From: Parapedobacter koreensis
Lineage (GTDB): Bacteria; Bacteroidota; Bacteroidia; Sphingobacteriales; Sphingobacteriaceae
Length of the DNA stretch: 64,000 nucleotides
Reading direction: 5' to 3'
Assembly: GCF_900109365.1 (NCBI RefSeq)
Contig: NZ_FNZR01000003.1
Coordinates: 496,001-560,000, forward strand
Below, in pieces: positions 1 through 12,061 of this stretch (positions are counted from its first letter, which is position 1; the number at the start of each line of letters is the position of its first letter). The notes under the pieces are model-generated. The model was not told the origin of the DNA and ran no database searches. It saw only the letters and a list, made by a program, of their open reading frames with translations. A program made the translations under genes and the position numbers.

Positions 1-335
1 AACGGAAGGGCTTGGGCATTGCATTGGGACGGCCGGTCTTCGTGACGCAAATCCTGCCAGCGAGCAACACGGTGGTATTGGGCGATGAAGTGGATTTGCA
101 ACGCGGTGAGGCGTACGTGAAAAATGTCAACCTGGTAAAATATGCATCGATTGAGCAACCGATGGAGGCCGTAACAAAGATACGCTATAAAGATGCTGGA
201 ATGACCAGCACCATTGTACAGGAAGACGGAAAAATGAATGTACAATTCCACCACATGGTGAAAGGTATTGCACCCGGCCAATCGGCGGTATTTTATGAGG
301 GGGACGATTTGCTTGGCGGTGGCTTCCTGGTATAA
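1..335 (+). CDS. mnmA: tRNA-specific 2-thiouridylase MnmA, C-terminal part (5' end outside window)
   Basis: The visible 111 residues match the C-terminal beta-barrel of MnmA, which thiolates U34 of Lys, Glu and Gln tRNAs. Upstream of the first possible start the frame stays open and reads RKGLGIALGRPVFV, the conserved 'GQRKGLG' region that follows the catalytic domain. The end reads APGQSAVFYEGDDLLGGG, also typical of the family. The gene therefore begins before the window, and the TTG at position 12 is not a true start. It stops at 333-335, just before a bidirectional terminator shared with the convergent gapA operon. Confidence 0.9.
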   Translation, partial: RKGLGIALGRPVFVTQILPASNTVVLGDEVDLQRGEAYVKNVNLVKYASIEQPMEAVTKIRYKDAGMTSTIVQEDGKMNVQFHHMVKGIAPGQSAVFYEGDDLLGGGFLV

Positions 336-356
336 AGATTGATGGTGTGAAAAATG

Positions 357-390
357 AAAAAGGCTCCTGCTTTACGCATGGAGCCTTTTT
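357..390. terminator. Bidirectional rho-independent terminator between mnmA and gapA
   Basis: The arms aaaaaggctcc (357-367) and ggagccttttt (380-390) are perfectly complementary around a 12-nt loop. A and T runs on the two flanks let the hairpin work on both strands, fitting its place between two convergent genes. Confidence 0.8.
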
Positions 391-417
391 ATTACGTTGT
401 TGTATCGAAGTCGGGAA

Positions 418-2265
<1,848 letters not shown>

Positions 2266-2269
<4 letters not shown>

Positions 2270-3249
2270 ATCGATAACACTTCCATCATTTCGAGCATGT
2301 CCTCACTCAGTTTGAACACTTTCTTGTTTAATACTTCCTCAAGGGGGGTGGCTGCTACCTCATTGCCGCGTATACCTACCATTACGCGTGTTTCACCGGC
2401 AAGCAAACGCCGTACAGCGGCAAAACCCAGTCGGCTGGCCAATACCCTATCAAAACTGCTTGGCGATCCGCCGCGCTGAAGGTGGCCCAGTATCGTTACT
2501 TTGGTGTCGTAAAAATTGAACCGGGCTTTTACCTCTTTCGCCACGTTGTATGCCCCGCCGTTTTCTTCACCCTCCGCCACAATAACAATCGTAGACGACT
2601 TTTTGCTTTTGGCCGCACCCTCCAGTTGGGTGCAGAGCTCTTCGATCCCTGTGGTCTTCTCGGGTAGCAATATCGCTTCGGCTCCACCGGCAATGCCTGC
2701 ATTCAAAGCAATGCAGCCCGAATCGCGTCCCATCACTTCCACAAAAAACAACCGGTCATGGGAAGCCGCCGTATCGCGTATTTTGTCAATGGCTTCAATG
2801 ACTGTATTGGTGGCTGTATCGTAGCCAAGCGTAAAATCCGAACCGTATAAATCATTGTCGATGGTTCCGGGTATACAGACTACGGGAATATTGTGTTCGC
2901 GTGAAAAAATCTCGGCTCCGGTAAATGTGCCATCCCCGCCAATTGCGATGAGGCCATCAATACCTGCGGCCTTAATATTATCATATGCTTGCTGCCTGCC
3001 TTCGACCGTACGGAAAGCCTTGCACCTGGCGGTCTTGAGAATAGTGCCGCCCAATTGGATGATGTTGCTTACCGAGCGGCTGCTCATCTCCAGAAAATTG
3101 GCGTCAATCATCCCTTGGTAACCTTGGTATATGCCTACTACGGACTTGCCAGCATGCAGGGCCGTGCGAACCGCTGCACGTATACAAGCGTTCATGCCCG
3201 GGGCATCACCACCCGATGTAAATATTCCTACTTTCGTTATGCTTTGCAC
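2266..3249 (-). CDS. pfkA: ATP-dependent 6-phosphofructokinase
   Basis: This is 6-phosphofructokinase I, which phosphorylates fructose 6-phosphate. It has 327 aa, typical of bacterial PfkA. Visible motifs are the ATP-binding TSGGDAPGMN (11-20), GGDGTFTG near residue 104, and the catalytic PGTIDND with the base Asp. It is the first gene of the pfkA-kinase-gapA operon, so two core glycolytic steps are co-transcribed. A divergent Nudix-type regulator gene lies upstream, and the 149-nt gap between them carries an inverted repeat. Confidence 0.96.
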
Positions 3250-3284
3250 TTTTCTAATAATCTTTATAAATTAGCAGCACGAAT

Positions 3285-3307
3285 ATAGTGTGTATTTGTT
3301 ACACTAT
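3285..3307. promoter_or_regulatory. Inverted repeat in the pfkA / Nudix-regulator divergent region (candidate operator)
   Basis: The arms ATAGTGT (3285-3291) and ACACTAT (3301-3307) are exact complements separated by 9 nt, in the only intergenic space shared by pfkA and the Nudix-type regulator. A site for that regulator is plausible but not shown. Confidence 0.4.
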
Positions 3308-3398
3308 TAAATTTTTCAAGAATTATTTTTTTACTTGAATGGTTTAAGTGAGCAAACTTAGGAAATAAAAATCAATTAATAAACAAATAGTCAAAGCT

Positions 3399-4100
3399 TT
3401 GCAATCAAATTTACCACATTTACAATCCATATTTACAACAGACTGCGTGATTTTCGGCTTCCGGGAAGGCGAGCTGAAAGTGCTGCTTATCGAACGTAAT
3501 GAATATCCCTTTAAAGGGTGGTGGGCGCTTCCGGGCTTCTTCGTAGAACATAATGAAACGATAGATGATGCGGTCAAGCGGATTTTATACGAGCATACGG
3601 GTTTGCGTGGAATCTTTATGGAACAATTGTATACGTTTGGTGACTTGAAGCGGCATCCCCAGGGGCGTATTATCACCGTGGCTTATTATGCCCTCTTGCG
3701 GTTGGACGATTTGAAAAGCCAACCCGAACCGGTGACGGACTATGCCCGGCAGGCTGTATGGCATCCCCTGAATAATTTGCCGGATTTGGCTTTCGACCAC
3801 CGACATATCATTGATAAAAGTATTTTAAAGGTAAGGCGGAAAATCAGCTATAGTCCCATCGCTTTTGAATTGTTGCCGGAAAAATTCACCCTCACGCAAT
3901 TGCAACAGCTGTACGAAGCTATTTGGGGTCGCAAATTGGATAAACGTAATTTTCGGAAGAAAATGCTGAATTATAATATCTTAAAGGAATTACCCGAATT
4001 TCAACGAGGTGTTTCATACCGTGCCGCTCGACTATACAAACTCGATAAACGCAAGTATGCGAAAGTGTTTCAGAATGAGCTGACGTTCTCCAAGGATTAG
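3399..4100 (+). CDS. Nudix-domain transcriptional regulator (NrtR/AraR-like)
   Basis: This 233-aa protein has an N-terminal Nudix fold (about 1-150) and a C-terminal winged-helix region (about 155-225), the layout of NrtR-type regulators including the Bacteroides arabinose regulator AraR. The Nudix box at 46-69 is degenerate: the REUxEE core reads RILYEH, so two of three metal-binding glutamates are lost. That argues for ligand sensing rather than hydrolysis. No ATG exists near the start and TTG at 3399 is the best start. It is divergent from pfkA-kinase-gapA, so control of sugar metabolism is an inference from position. Confidence 0.78.
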   Translation: MQSNLPHLQSIFTTDCVIFGFREGELKVLLIERNEYPFKGWWALPGFFVEHNETIDDAVKRILYEHTGLRGIFMEQLYTFGDLKRHPQGRIITVAYYALLRLDDLKSQPEPVTDYARQAVWHPLNNLPDLAFDHRHIIDKSILKVRRKISYSPIAFELLPEKFTLTQLQQLYEAIWGRKLDKRNFRKKMLNYNILKELPEFQRGVSYRAARLYKLDKRKYAKVFQNELTFSKD

Positions 4101-4226
4101 GAAATCCAACTCCCTTTCTTCGGCCTGCCATAGGGTTGTCACTACAACAAATTTCTTTGCTGTCGTAAACGCTTTGTAACCGTTTTGTCATAAGATGATG
4201 CGGAGTGGGGCGTATATAATTTTCTT

Positions 4227-4257
4227 TTTGCGAAATACCATTAAAGTTGTACTTTTG
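4227..4257 (+). promoter_or_regulatory. Bacteroidota-type promoter of the TetR-efflux operon
   Basis: A TTTG at 4227-4230 (-33 element) is followed after 19 nt by TACTTTTG at 4250-4257, matching the TAnnTTTG -7 consensus of the Bacteroidota primary sigma factor. The first gene starts 44 nt further on. Confidence 0.65.
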
Positions 4258-4280
4258 ACCATTATTTAAAAATAGTCAAA
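4254..4280. promoter_or_regulatory. Palindromic operator, probably for the downstream TetR regulator
   Basis: This 27-nt imperfect palindrome starts TTTGAC and ends GTCAAA, and 11 of 13 base pairs match around the centre at 4267. It overlaps the -7 element and the likely transcription start, the usual place for TetR autorepression. Confidence 0.6.
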
Positions 4281-4301
4281 CAGTAAAATGGTAAAATATA
4301 C

Positions 4302-4907
4302 ATGTTAGATGACAAAAGGAATCAGATTATTGCTGCAGCGCTAAGGCGCTTTTCGCATTTTGGCATTGTAAAGACGTCAATGAGTGAAATAGCGGAGGAT
4401 ATAAAACTTTCGAAAGCCAACTTATACTATTATTTCCAGGATAAGTTTGCCCTGATTGAAGCCATTGCTTACCAGATTATGGACGAAAGCGATGTGGCGA
4501 TCAAGCAGGCATTGGATGAAATACCTAATACGCTGGATACCCTTGTCCGGATGTTGGACATCAAAAAAGAATACCTTGAAAAGTATTATATGCTGATCAT
4601 CAACCTTCAGGAAATGAACATGAACGAAGAACGATGGATAGCCTTGTCAAAAAAAATGTTTCAGCGTGAAATGGACACCATTTCGAAAATATTTGAAAGG
4701 GGGATAAAACGTAACGAACTTGTAACATTTGATGTTTCATCCACGTCTGAATTGTACGTCGCCCTGATGCGGGGCTTGGCTATGTTTTGTGACCACACGA
4801 TACCACATGCATTGGTAGATAGAGACGAGCTGGATAAAATTATTGAAAAACAAAAGCAAGCAGCAGCCATCTTCATTAATGGCATAAAAAAATCGACAAA
4901 TAGCTGA
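4302..4907 (+). CDS. TetR/AcrR-family transcriptional regulator of the efflux operon
   Basis: This is a 201-aa one-domain repressor. The N-terminal helix-turn-helix (about 8-52, with TSMSEIAEDIKLSKANLYYY) is the TetR signature, and the rest is a helical ligand-binding domain. It is the first gene of an operon with a TolC-like channel (8 nt downstream), a membrane-fusion protein and an RND pump. A palindrome overlapping its promoter suggests autoregulation. The inducer is unknown. Family assignment is firm; regulation of the downstream pump is inferred from the operon. Confidence 0.9.
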   Translation: MLDDKRNQIIAAALRRFSHFGIVKTSMSEIAEDIKLSKANLYYYFQDKFALIEAIAYQIMDESDVAIKQALDEIPNTLDTLVRMLDIKKEYLEKYYMLIINLQEMNMNEERWIALSKKMFQREMDTISKIFERGIKRNELVTFDVSSTSELYVALMRGLAMFCDHTIPHALVDRDELDKIIEKQKQAAAIFINGIKKSTNS

Positions 4908-4915
4908 AAAACAAT

Positions 4916-6265
4916 ATGAACATAGTTAAAATGAATATACGGTTAATCATCGCAATGGTATTCGTAGGGTTGTGGAGTGCAAACACGGCCTCGGCACAGG
5001 AAGTACTCACCCTTAACGATGCGCTGCAATATGCGTTGAAAAACAACGAGTCAGTAAAAAAGGCTTATCTCGATATCGAAGGAGGAAAGCATCAGGTAGC
5101 TGAGGTGCGGGCAGGTGCGCTGCCGCAGGTGGAAGGTTCGGCAGGGCTCAACTATAACCCCATCATCGGTAAATTGGTATTTGCCGGCCAGTCCGTCACC
5201 ATTGGCCAGCCTTGGGATTCGCAATTTGGTGCGCAATTGAACCAACAGGTATTCAATCAGCAGGTTTTCACAGGGCTCAAGGCTGCTCAGGCCACGAGTG
5301 ATTACTATGTCCTTGCAGCCAATATGACGGAAGAGCAGGTCATTGAAACGGTTGCTTCCAATTATTATCAAGTGTTGGTCAATAAGGAGCAACTCAGCGT
5401 GATTGACACTAACCTGAAAAATATCCGTATCATCAATGATGTGGTGGCCAACCAATATCAAAACGGCTTGGCCAAGAAAATAGATGTCGATCGGATTAAA
5501 GTAAATATCACCAACCTGGAAACGCAACGGGAAGAATTGGTCAATGGGATCGTTTTGTTGGAAAACCGATTGAAATTCTCCATGGGAATGCCCATTGAGG
5601 CGCCAATAACCTTGGCTGAGGAGGAGTTGAAGGAAGTGCCTGCATTGACCGATTTCGACGAGGATGACGGCAGATTGGATCGGTTAGTGGAACTGCAAGT
5701 ACTGAATAAACAGCTGGAGCTGCTGGATTTACAATACAAAGCAAATAAGGCAGAATATTACCCTTCGCTTTCCTTAATTAGCAATTATAGCTATACGGCA
5801 ATGGCCAGCAAGTTCAACTATTTGTATCGTAATTCCGAAAATCCGGTTGCTGCAAAATTCGGGTCGATGCTCGTGGGCCTCAGCCTCCGTGTTCCGATAT
5901 TCAACGGATTTGCGACACGTGCACGTATCGGGAAGGCAAAAGTTGATTATTTAAAAGCCGAACAGGATTTGTACAACATGAGACAGTCGCTCGATTTGGC
6001 CAATGAAAATGCCAAGATTCAATTGAAAAACGCGGTGAATACCATCCATTCCCAACGGCAGAATATGCAATTGGCTCAGGAAGTATACGAGAGTACGCAG
6101 AATAACTACAATAATGGCCTAGCTGCGCTGACCGATTTACTGGATACAGAAAATGCGCTGACCCAAGCTCAAAACAGTTATACCCAAGCGCTGCTTAATT
6201 ACAAAATAGCGGAAATCCAACTGAAGAAATCAAACGGACAAATCAAAACATTAGTAAACGAATAA
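4916..6265 (+). CDS. TolC-family outer-membrane efflux channel
   Basis: This 449-aa protein is the outer-membrane exit duct of a tripartite RND pump. A signal peptide ends near residue 27 (NTASAQ). Two repeats of the outer-membrane-efflux-protein domain follow, rich in long helices with regular Leu/Ala/Gln and Asn. The phrase NYNNGLAALTDLLDTENALTQ near the C-terminus is typical of the family. ATG codons at 4916 and 4931 are both possible starts. It lies between the TetR gene and the adaptor gene, 24 nt upstream of the latter. Confidence 0.93.
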   Translation: MNIVKMNIRLIIAMVFVGLWSANTASAQEVLTLNDALQYALKNNESVKKAYLDIEGGKHQVAEVRAGALPQVEGSAGLNYNPIIGKLVFAGQSVTIGQPWDSQFGAQLNQQVFNQQVFTGLKAAQATSDYYVLAANMTEEQVIETVASNYYQVLVNKEQLSVIDTNLKNIRIINDVVANQYQNGLAKKIDVDRIKVNITNLETQREELVNGIVLLENRLKFSMGMPIEAPITLAEEELKEVPALTDFDEDDGRLDRLVELQVLNKQLELLDLQYKANKAEYYPSLSLISNYSYTAMASKFNYLYRNSENPVAAKFGSMLVGLSLRVPIFNGFATRARIGKAKVDYLKAEQDLYNMRQSLDLANENAKIQLKNAVNTIHSQRQNMQLAQEVYESTQNNYNNGLAALTDLLDTENALTQAQNSYTQALLNYKIAEIQLKKSNGQIKTLVNE

Positions 6266-6289
6266 ATCATCATCAATTACTGTTAATAT

Positions 6290-7375
6290 ATGAAACGAGT
6301 CATCATCACCATCATTGTCGTCGTAGGAGTGCTTGCTCTTATCGGATGGGTATTAAGCAATAACAAGAAAGAAAACGAGGCGAAAACGGCCGTGGTGGCC
6401 GAAACAGGTGGTGCGATTGTGGTAAAAGCGGCTAAAGTAAGCAGGCAGCCCATCGTGCTTGACTTTTCGGCCAATGGTACTTTTGCGGCAAACCAAGATC
6501 TGACACTGCTTTCTGAACTAAGCGGGCGAGTCACCCGTATTTTGGTGAAAGAAGGGTCAAGGGTAAGCAGGGGACAGGTGCTGGCAGTCGTCGATCCAGA
6601 AATTCTCAGCTTGGACAAGCAAGCCGCTGAAGACGCACTCCAAAAGCTAAAGACCGACTATGAGCGCTATAAAAGCTCTTTCGAAACAGGCGGTGTCACT
6701 AAGGCACAATTGGATGATATCGAATTGCAATTGCGCAATGCCGAGACCAGGCTGCAACAAGCCAACCGTCGCGTACAGGACGCAAACATCAAATCGCCAA
6801 TCAATGGCATTGTCAATCGCCGCGATATCGAAGTAGGCGCTTATCTATCAGCCGGTACCGAGCTATTTGAAATCGTCGATTTATCCCAATTAAAGTTGAA
6901 GGTTACCGCCAATGAAAATCAGGTGGTGAACCTTAAGGTGGGGGATAAAGTCGCCATTATAAGCTCGGTCTTTCCGGATAAGGAATTTAATGGCACGGTA
7001 AGCTTCATCGCAGCAAAGGCTGACAATACACTGAATTATCCGGTCGAAATCACGGTTGATAATACTGCCGCCACTCAACTGAAAGCAGGCATGTACGGTA
7101 CGGCACACTTTAAATTTCCACAACAAGAGCCGACGATTTTAATACCACGGGGCGCTTTTGTCGGCGGAGTCAATAGCAACCGTATTTATGTGCTTGATGC
7201 AGATAGCACCGCGAAGACACGTGACGTGGTTGCCGGAAGGATTTTCGGTGAGCAGGTGGAAATATTGAGAGGCCTTGAAGAAGGTGAAACCGTCATTACC
7301 AGCGGACAGATTAATTTGGTAGACGGTGCGAAGGTCGAAACGCAAGTCGATTCGACGGCGAATAGCCAGTCTTAA
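6290..7375 (+). CDS. RND efflux periplasmic adaptor (membrane-fusion protein)
   Basis: This is a 361-aa HlyD/AcrA-like adaptor. It has one N-terminal membrane anchor (residues 3-22), then a lipoyl-like domain (LSELSGRVTRILVKEGSRV), a short helical hairpin, the second lipoyl half (IKSPINGIVNRRDIEVGAYL), and beta-barrel and membrane-proximal domains. It bridges the inner-membrane pump to the TolC-type channel. No lipobox cysteine is seen, so it is anchored by its N-terminal helix. It is co-directional with the flanking efflux genes. Confidence 0.93.
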   Translation: MKRVIITIIVVVGVLALIGWVLSNNKKENEAKTAVVAETGGAIVVKAAKVSRQPIVLDFSANGTFAANQDLTLLSELSGRVTRILVKEGSRVSRGQVLAVVDPEILSLDKQAAEDALQKLKTDYERYKSSFETGGVTKAQLDDIELQLRNAETRLQQANRRVQDANIKSPINGIVNRRDIEVGAYLSAGTELFEIVDLSQLKLKVTANENQVVNLKVGDKVAIISSVFPDKEFNGTVSFIAAKADNTLNYPVEITVDNTAATQLKAGMYGTAHFKFPQQEPTILIPRGAFVGGVNSNRIYVLDADSTAKTRDVVAGRIFGEQVEILRGLEEGETVITSGQINLVDGAKVETQVDSTANSQS

Positions 7376-7415
7376 GGTCTCAACTTTCAAATTAAAACGT
7401 CTCATATCTTAAATC

Positions 7416-10400
7416 ATGAAGATAGCAGAAATATCGATTAAACGCCCATCTATCGTCATTGTGGTTTATACCGCACTGACCTTGATGGGTATCTTGAGCT
7501 ATTTCTCGTTGAACTACGAGTTGCTCCCCAAGTTTTCCCCCAATGTGGTGTCTATCACCACCGTTTATCCCGGTGCATCGCCAAGTGAGGTGGAAAACAC
7601 GGTCACCAAGAAAATAGAAGATGCGGTGGCCTCGCTGGAAAACATCAAGAAGTTGGACGCGACATCATTTGAAAGCTTATCGATGGTGGTCATCGAACTC
7701 CATAGCGGAGCGGATGTGGACTACTCCCTGAATGATGCACAACGGAAGGTTAATGCGATCCTTTCGGATTTGCCGGACGACGCCGAAACGCCCTCACTGG
7801 CCAAATTCTCATTGGATGACCTGCCTATCCTCACGCTTGCTGCTACGGGTAATCTGGATGACGCCGCTTTTTATGATCTGATAGATAAGCGTGTGCAACC
7901 GGTGCTTTCACGCGTACCGGGTGTAGCTCAAGTAAACCTCATTGGCGGACAGGAACGGGAAATTCAGGTGAGCATAGATGCGTCCAAGCTGCAAGGTTAT
8001 GGCATGTCCATCTTGCAGGTACAGCAAGCTATTCTTACCTCCAACCTCGACTTCCCGACCGGTAGTGTGAAAACGCAAAACCAGGATATTCTTATCCGTT
8101 TGGCGGGGAAATACAAAACGGTGGATGAACTCCGTAACCTGGTCATCGCCACAACAGCTACCGGGGCACAAGTACGTATGCGGGATATCGCTGATGTGCA
8201 GGACAGCCAGAAGGACGTAGAAAAAATTGCACGTGTGAACGAACGGAGTGCATTGGTGCTCCAGGTGCTGAAGCAGTCGGACGCCAATGCCGTGGAAGTA
8301 AGCCGCGGTTCGCAGGAGGCCATTGCTAGTTTAACTCAAACGTATGCGAAAGAAGCATTGAAAATTGATGTCGCAAACGACAGTTCAACATACACATTGG
8401 AGTCAGCCGATGCGGTAATCCATGACTTGTTTCTGGCTATTGTGCTGGTAGCGGTCGTGATGCTGTTCTTTTTGCACAGCCTCCGGAATGCAGTGATTGT
8501 CATGGTGGCTATCCCGGCATCGTTGATTGCTACATTCATCGGTGTGAATCTCCTGGGCTATACGCTCAACCTCATGTCGCTGCTGGGGCTGTCGCTGGTG
8601 GTGGGTATTTTGGTGGACGATGCCATCGTCGTCATCGAAAACATCTACCGGCATATGGAGATGGGCAAGAATAGGGTAAGGGCATCTTACGATGGCGCCA
8701 AGGAAATCGGTTTTACAGTCGTATCCATCACGATGGTTATTGTGGTGGTATTCCTCCCCATTGCGCTCAGCACGGGTATGGTATCCGACATATTACGCGA
8801 GTTTTGCGTAGTCGTGGTTATTGCCACATTGCTCAGTTTGGTGGCGTCGTTTACGATCGTGCCCTTGCTTACTTCCCGTTTCGGTAAATTGGAAAGGGTC
8901 TCCAACAACAACATTTTTGGACGATTCATCCTTTGGTTTGAGAAACAGTTGCATCGTTTTACCCGTTGGATGACGGGTATATTGAAATGGTCGCTTAACC
9001 ATAAATTCATTACCCTGGCATTGGTTGTCATCCTGTTTTTCGGCTCTTTCGTCCTGCCGGCGGGTGGTTTCATCGGGTTTGAATTTTTTGCTTCGGGTGA
9101 TAGGGGTGAGTTTTTGGTGCAGATTGAAATGCCCAAGGATGCTTCTATCGAGCAAACCAACCAGATGACCAGAAAGGCAGAGGAATACCTGAACAAAAAA
9201 CCCGAGATTGTATCGATGATTACGACCGTGGGCCAATCGAGCGATGCGGTGACGGGAGCATTGACGACAATGTACAAATCCGAAATCACCGTCAAGCTTG
9301 TGGAAAAGAAAGAACGTGAGGATGAGAGCAGCATCTATGCCGCCAAGGTAAAACGTGAGCTGGAGAAAATATTGGTGGGCGCAAAAGTAAAGACCGTTCC
9401 CATCAGTATCGTCGGCTTTGCCGAGCAGGCGCCTGTGGAAATGGTGGTCATGGGCTCGGATTTGGATAGTGTGCTTACCTATGCAAACGACGCGCTGGCC
9501 ATCCTCAACAAAATCCCCGGCACCGTGGAAAGCAAGTTGTCCGTAGAAAGCGGTACACCGGAAATCACGGTAGAAGTAGATAGGGACAAGATGGCCGCAT
9601 TGGGCTTGAATTTGCAGACCGTAGGTGGCACCATGCAGACGGCATTCAACGGCAATACGGATGGTAAGTTCCGGGCGGGTGAATACGAATATGACATCAA
9701 CATCCGCTTTGATGATTATAACCGGAAGAATGTGGACGACGTGAGTAACCTCCTGTTTGCGAATGATAGGGGGCAACTCATCCGCTTATCGCAGTTTGCA
9801 ACCATTAAAGAAGGATCAGGACCGAGCCAATTGGAGCGTCGAGATAAGAGCACGTCGGTAAAAGTACAATCCCAAGTGGTTGGTCGAACCGCCAGTGCCG
9901 TGGTAGCTGATTGGATGGACCAACTGGACCAAGTACGTACGCCCGGTGGCGTGAGCTATGTTTGGGGTGGTGATATGGAGCAGCAGTCGGAAGGTTTCGG
10001 TACATTGGGTATCGCGTTGCTTGCATCGGTATTATTGGTGTATTTCATCATGGTCGCTTTGTACGACAGCTTTGTATATCCCTTCGTGGTCATGTTTTCC
10101 ATACCGCTGGCGGTAATCGGTGCGTTTTTGGCACTGGCATTGACCAACAACACATTGAGTATCTTTACGATTCTCGGGCTTATTATGCTGATTGGCTTGG
10201 TGGCCAAAAATGCTATCATTCTTGTGGATTTTACCAACCACCTCAAAGCAGAAGGCAAATCCACAAGAGAAGCCCTAATTCTGGCTAACCAAGCTCGTTT
10301 GCGGCCTATCCTGATGACGACCATCGCCATGGTATTCGGGATGATACCCATTGCCATTGCATCGGGTGCCGGTGCGGAATGGAAAAATGGCTTGGCATGG

Positions 10401-10586
10401 GTAATTATCGGTGGTTTGATCAGTTCACTGTTTCTTACCCTTATTGTAGTACCTGTAGTTTATCAGATTGCAGACAATATCCTGCACCGCCTCGGGCTCG
10501 ACAAAAAAGGACAGCCCATCGAAGAATTGATGGTGGAAGATTATGTGCATACCGAGGTGAAGGAATATGAAGATGAACCTGTTTAG
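7416..10586 (+). CDS. RND multidrug efflux pump, inner-membrane subunit (AcrB/MexB-like)
   Basis: This 1056-aa proton-driven transporter has the two-fold repeated RND architecture: a TM helix, a large periplasmic loop and six TM helices, twice over. The proton-relay aspartate pair is visible in [17 protein letters not shown] in the fourth TM segment. The second half carries the [21 protein letters not shown] motif. It belongs to the HAE1/HME side of the superfamily, and substrates cannot be predicted. A terminator follows at 10620-10650, ending the TetR-TolC-adaptor-pump operon. Confidence 0.95.
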   Translation: MKIAEISIKRPSIVIVVYTALTLMGILSYFSLNYELLPKFSPNVVSITTVYPGASPSEVENTVTKKIEDAVASLENIKKLDATSFESLSMVVIELHSGADVDYSLNDAQRKVNAILSDLPDDAETPSLAKFSLDDLPILTLAATGNLDDAAFYDLIDKRVQPVLSRVPGVAQVNLIGGQEREIQVSIDASKLQGYGMSILQVQQAILTSNLDFPTGSVKTQNQDILIRLAGKYKTVDELRNLVIATTATGAQVRMRDIADVQDSQKDVEKIARVNERSALVLQVLKQSDANAVEVSRGSQEAIASLTQTYAKEALKIDVANDSSTYTLESADAVIHDLFLAIVLVAVVMLFFLHSLRNAVIVMVAIPASLIATFIGVNLLGYTLNLMSLLGLSLVVGILVDDAIVVIENIYRHMEMGKNRVRASYDGAKEIGFTVVSITMVIVVVFLPIALSTGMVSDILREFCVVVVIATLLSLVASFTIVPLLTSRFGKLERVSNNNIFGRFILWFEKQLHRFTRWMTGILKWSLNHKFITLALVVILFFGSFVLPAGGFIGFEFFASGDRGEFLVQIEMPKDASIEQTNQMTRKAEEYLNKKPEIVSMITTVGQSSDAVTGALTTMYKSEITVKLVEKKEREDESSIYAAKVKRELEKILVGAKVKTVPISIVGFAEQAPVEMVVMGSDLDSVLTYANDALAILNKIPGTVESKLSVESGTPEITVEVDRDKMAALGLNLQTVGGTMQTAFNGNTDGKFRAGEYEYDINIRFDDYNRKNVDDVSNLLFANDRGQLIRLSQFATIKEGSGPSQLERRDKSTSVKVQSQVVGRTASAVVADWMDQLDQVRTPGGVSYVWGGDMEQQSEGFGTLGIALLASVLLVYFIMVALYDSFVYPFVVMFSIPLAVIGAFLALALTNNTLSIFTILGLIMLIGLVAKNAIILVDFTNHLKAEGKSTREALILANQARLRPILMTTIAMVFGMIPIAIASGAGAEWKNGLAWVIIGGLISSLFLTLIVVPVVYQIADNILHRLGLDKKGQPIEELMVEDYVHTEVKEYEDEPV

Positions 10587-10619
10587 TTTCTATTGAGATT
10601 AGGTTAATATGTTTACAGG

Positions 10620-10650
10620 CCTGCTGGAGATTTCTTCCAGCAGGTTTTTT
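10620..10650 (+). terminator. Rho-independent terminator of the efflux operon
   Basis: The arms cctgctgga (10620-10628) and tccagcagg (10636-10644) form a perfect 9-bp stem with a 7-nt loop, followed by six T. Confidence 0.85.
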
Positions 10651-10696
10651 GTCATTTAATCTCCTTATCTTTACTCCCGCAAAGCAATACGTTACC

Positions 10697-11518
10697 ATGA
10701 AGCAATACCTCGATTTAATGCGCCATGTTTATGAGAATGGCGTGGATAAGCACGACCGTACGGGCACGGGTACGCGCAGCGTTTTTGGCTATCAGATGCG
10801 TTTTGATCTCAAAGCAGGATTTCCGTTGGTCACCACAAAAAAGGTACACCTGCGGTCGATCATCCATGAGCTGATTTGGTTTCTACGGGGCGACACCAAT
10901 ACCCATTACTTGAAAGAAAACGGGGTGAGCATCTGGGACGAGTGGGCAGACGAACAGGGCAACCTTGGGCCTGTTTATGGTTCGCAATGGCGCTCATGGC
11001 CGACACCTGACGGGGGCCATATTGATCAAATCAAAAAGGTCATCCACCAACTGAAGACCAATCCTGATTCGCGCCGTATTATCGTATCTGCCTGGAACGT
11101 AGCTGAAATCGAACACATGGCCCTGCCGCCATGCCATGCCTTTTTCCAATTTTACGTGACATCGGCAAACCCCGGGGAAGGACGGCATAAGCCGCAGCTT
11201 TCCTGTCAATTGTATCAGCGCAGTGCGGATATTTTCCTTGGCGTCCCGTTTAACATTGCTTCGTATGCGCTCCTGACCCAGATGGTGGCACAGGTCTGTG
11301 ATATGGAGGCTGCGGAGTTTGTCCATACCTTTGGCGATGCCCATCTTTATAGCAATCATTTTGAACAAGTGGCCTTGCAATTGAGCCGGGATCCGAGGCC
11401 ATTGCCTACGATGGAACTTAACCCGGAAGTCACTGATATTTTTGCTTTTAAATACGATGATTTCCAATTGACGAACTACAATCCTTATCCGCATATCAAA
11501 GCACCGGTGGCGGTGTAA
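10697..11518 (+). CDS. thyA: Thymidylate synthase
   Basis: This is ThyA, 273 aa, which methylates dUMP to dTMP with methylene-tetrahydrofolate. The catalytic cysteine lies in [11 protein letters not shown] (C146), and [11 protein letters not shown] and the C-terminal IKAPVAV are conserved. The start at 10697 ([11 protein letters not shown]) aligns with E. coli ThyA; an in-frame TTG-like extension to 10649 is not needed. A short insert after HAFFQFYV (about 9 residues, [10 protein letters not shown]) distinguishes it from the E. coli protein. folA follows after 21 nt, the classical pairing. Confidence 0.97.
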   Translation: MKQYLDLMRHVYENGVDKHDRTGTGTRSVFGYQMRFDLKAGFPLVTTKKVHLRSIIHELIWFLRGDTNTHYLKENGVSIWDEWADEQGNLGPVYGSQWRSWPTPDGGHIDQIKKVIHQLKTNPDSRRIIVSAWNVAEIEHMALPPCHAFFQFYVTSANPGEGRHKPQLSCQLYQRSADIFLGVPFNIASYALLTQMVAQVCDMEAAEFVHTFGDAHLYSNHFEQVALQLSRDPRPLPTMELNPEVTDIFAFKYDDFQLTNYNPYPHIKAPVAV

Positions 11519-11539
11519 GCTTAGTCAGTCACTACGGAC

Positions 11540-12043
11540 ATGGATAAACCCATTATTTCAGCTATTGTAGCGGCCGCAGAAAACAATGCTATCGGCAAAG
11601 GCAACGAATTGCTTTGGCATTTGCCCAATGACCTACGTTTTTTCAAGCAAACGACCTCCGGGCATACCGTGATCATGGGTCGCAAGACCTACGAATCGGT
11701 GGGGAAGCCCTTGCCAAACCGCCGCAATATTGTCATCACGCGTCAGCCGGAATATGTCCTCAAGGGAGCAGAAGTAGTCCATTCGCTTGACGAAGCACTG
11801 CAGCGGTGTACAGGTGACGGGGAAGTTTTTATTGTGGGCGGTGCTGAAATATACAGACAGGCCTTGCCCGTCACGGACCGTATCTACCTTACCCGTGTAC
11901 ATGCTACGCTGGCAGGGGATGCGTACTTCCCGGAGTTGGATAAGCCCGATTGGGCGTTGGTATCCGCGGAAAGGCATGAGCCTGACGAGCGCCACGCTTA
12001 TGGTTATACCTTCATGTACTATGAAAGGACATCGTCTGTTTGA
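11540..12043 (+). CDS. folA: Dihydrofolate reductase
   Basis: This is a 167-aa DHFR, which regenerates tetrahydrofolate consumed by ThyA. The N-terminal AIGKGNELLWHLPNDLRFFK carries the catalytic acidic residue (D31). The NADPH-binding GRKTYESVGKPLPNR and IVGGAEIYRQAL motifs are intact. It follows thyA closely on the same strand and an mscS-type gene begins 18 nt downstream, so the three are probably one transcript. Confidence 0.96.
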   Translation: MDKPIISAIVAAAENNAIGKGNELLWHLPNDLRFFKQTTSGHTVIMGRKTYESVGKPLPNRRNIVITRQPEYVLKGAEVVHSLDEALQRCTGDGEVFIVGGAEIYRQALPVTDRIYLTRVHATLAGDAYFPELDKPDWALVSAERHEPDERHAYGYTFMYYERTSSV

Positions 12044-12061
12044 TAAGAATTCTTTATTTTT

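Noticed and set aside
8793-9776. Long minus-strand ORF (327 codons) across the RND pump gene
   Set aside because: It lies wholly inside the pump gene on the opposite strand; its sequence is His/Cys-rich and shows no domain. It is a shadow of the real gene.
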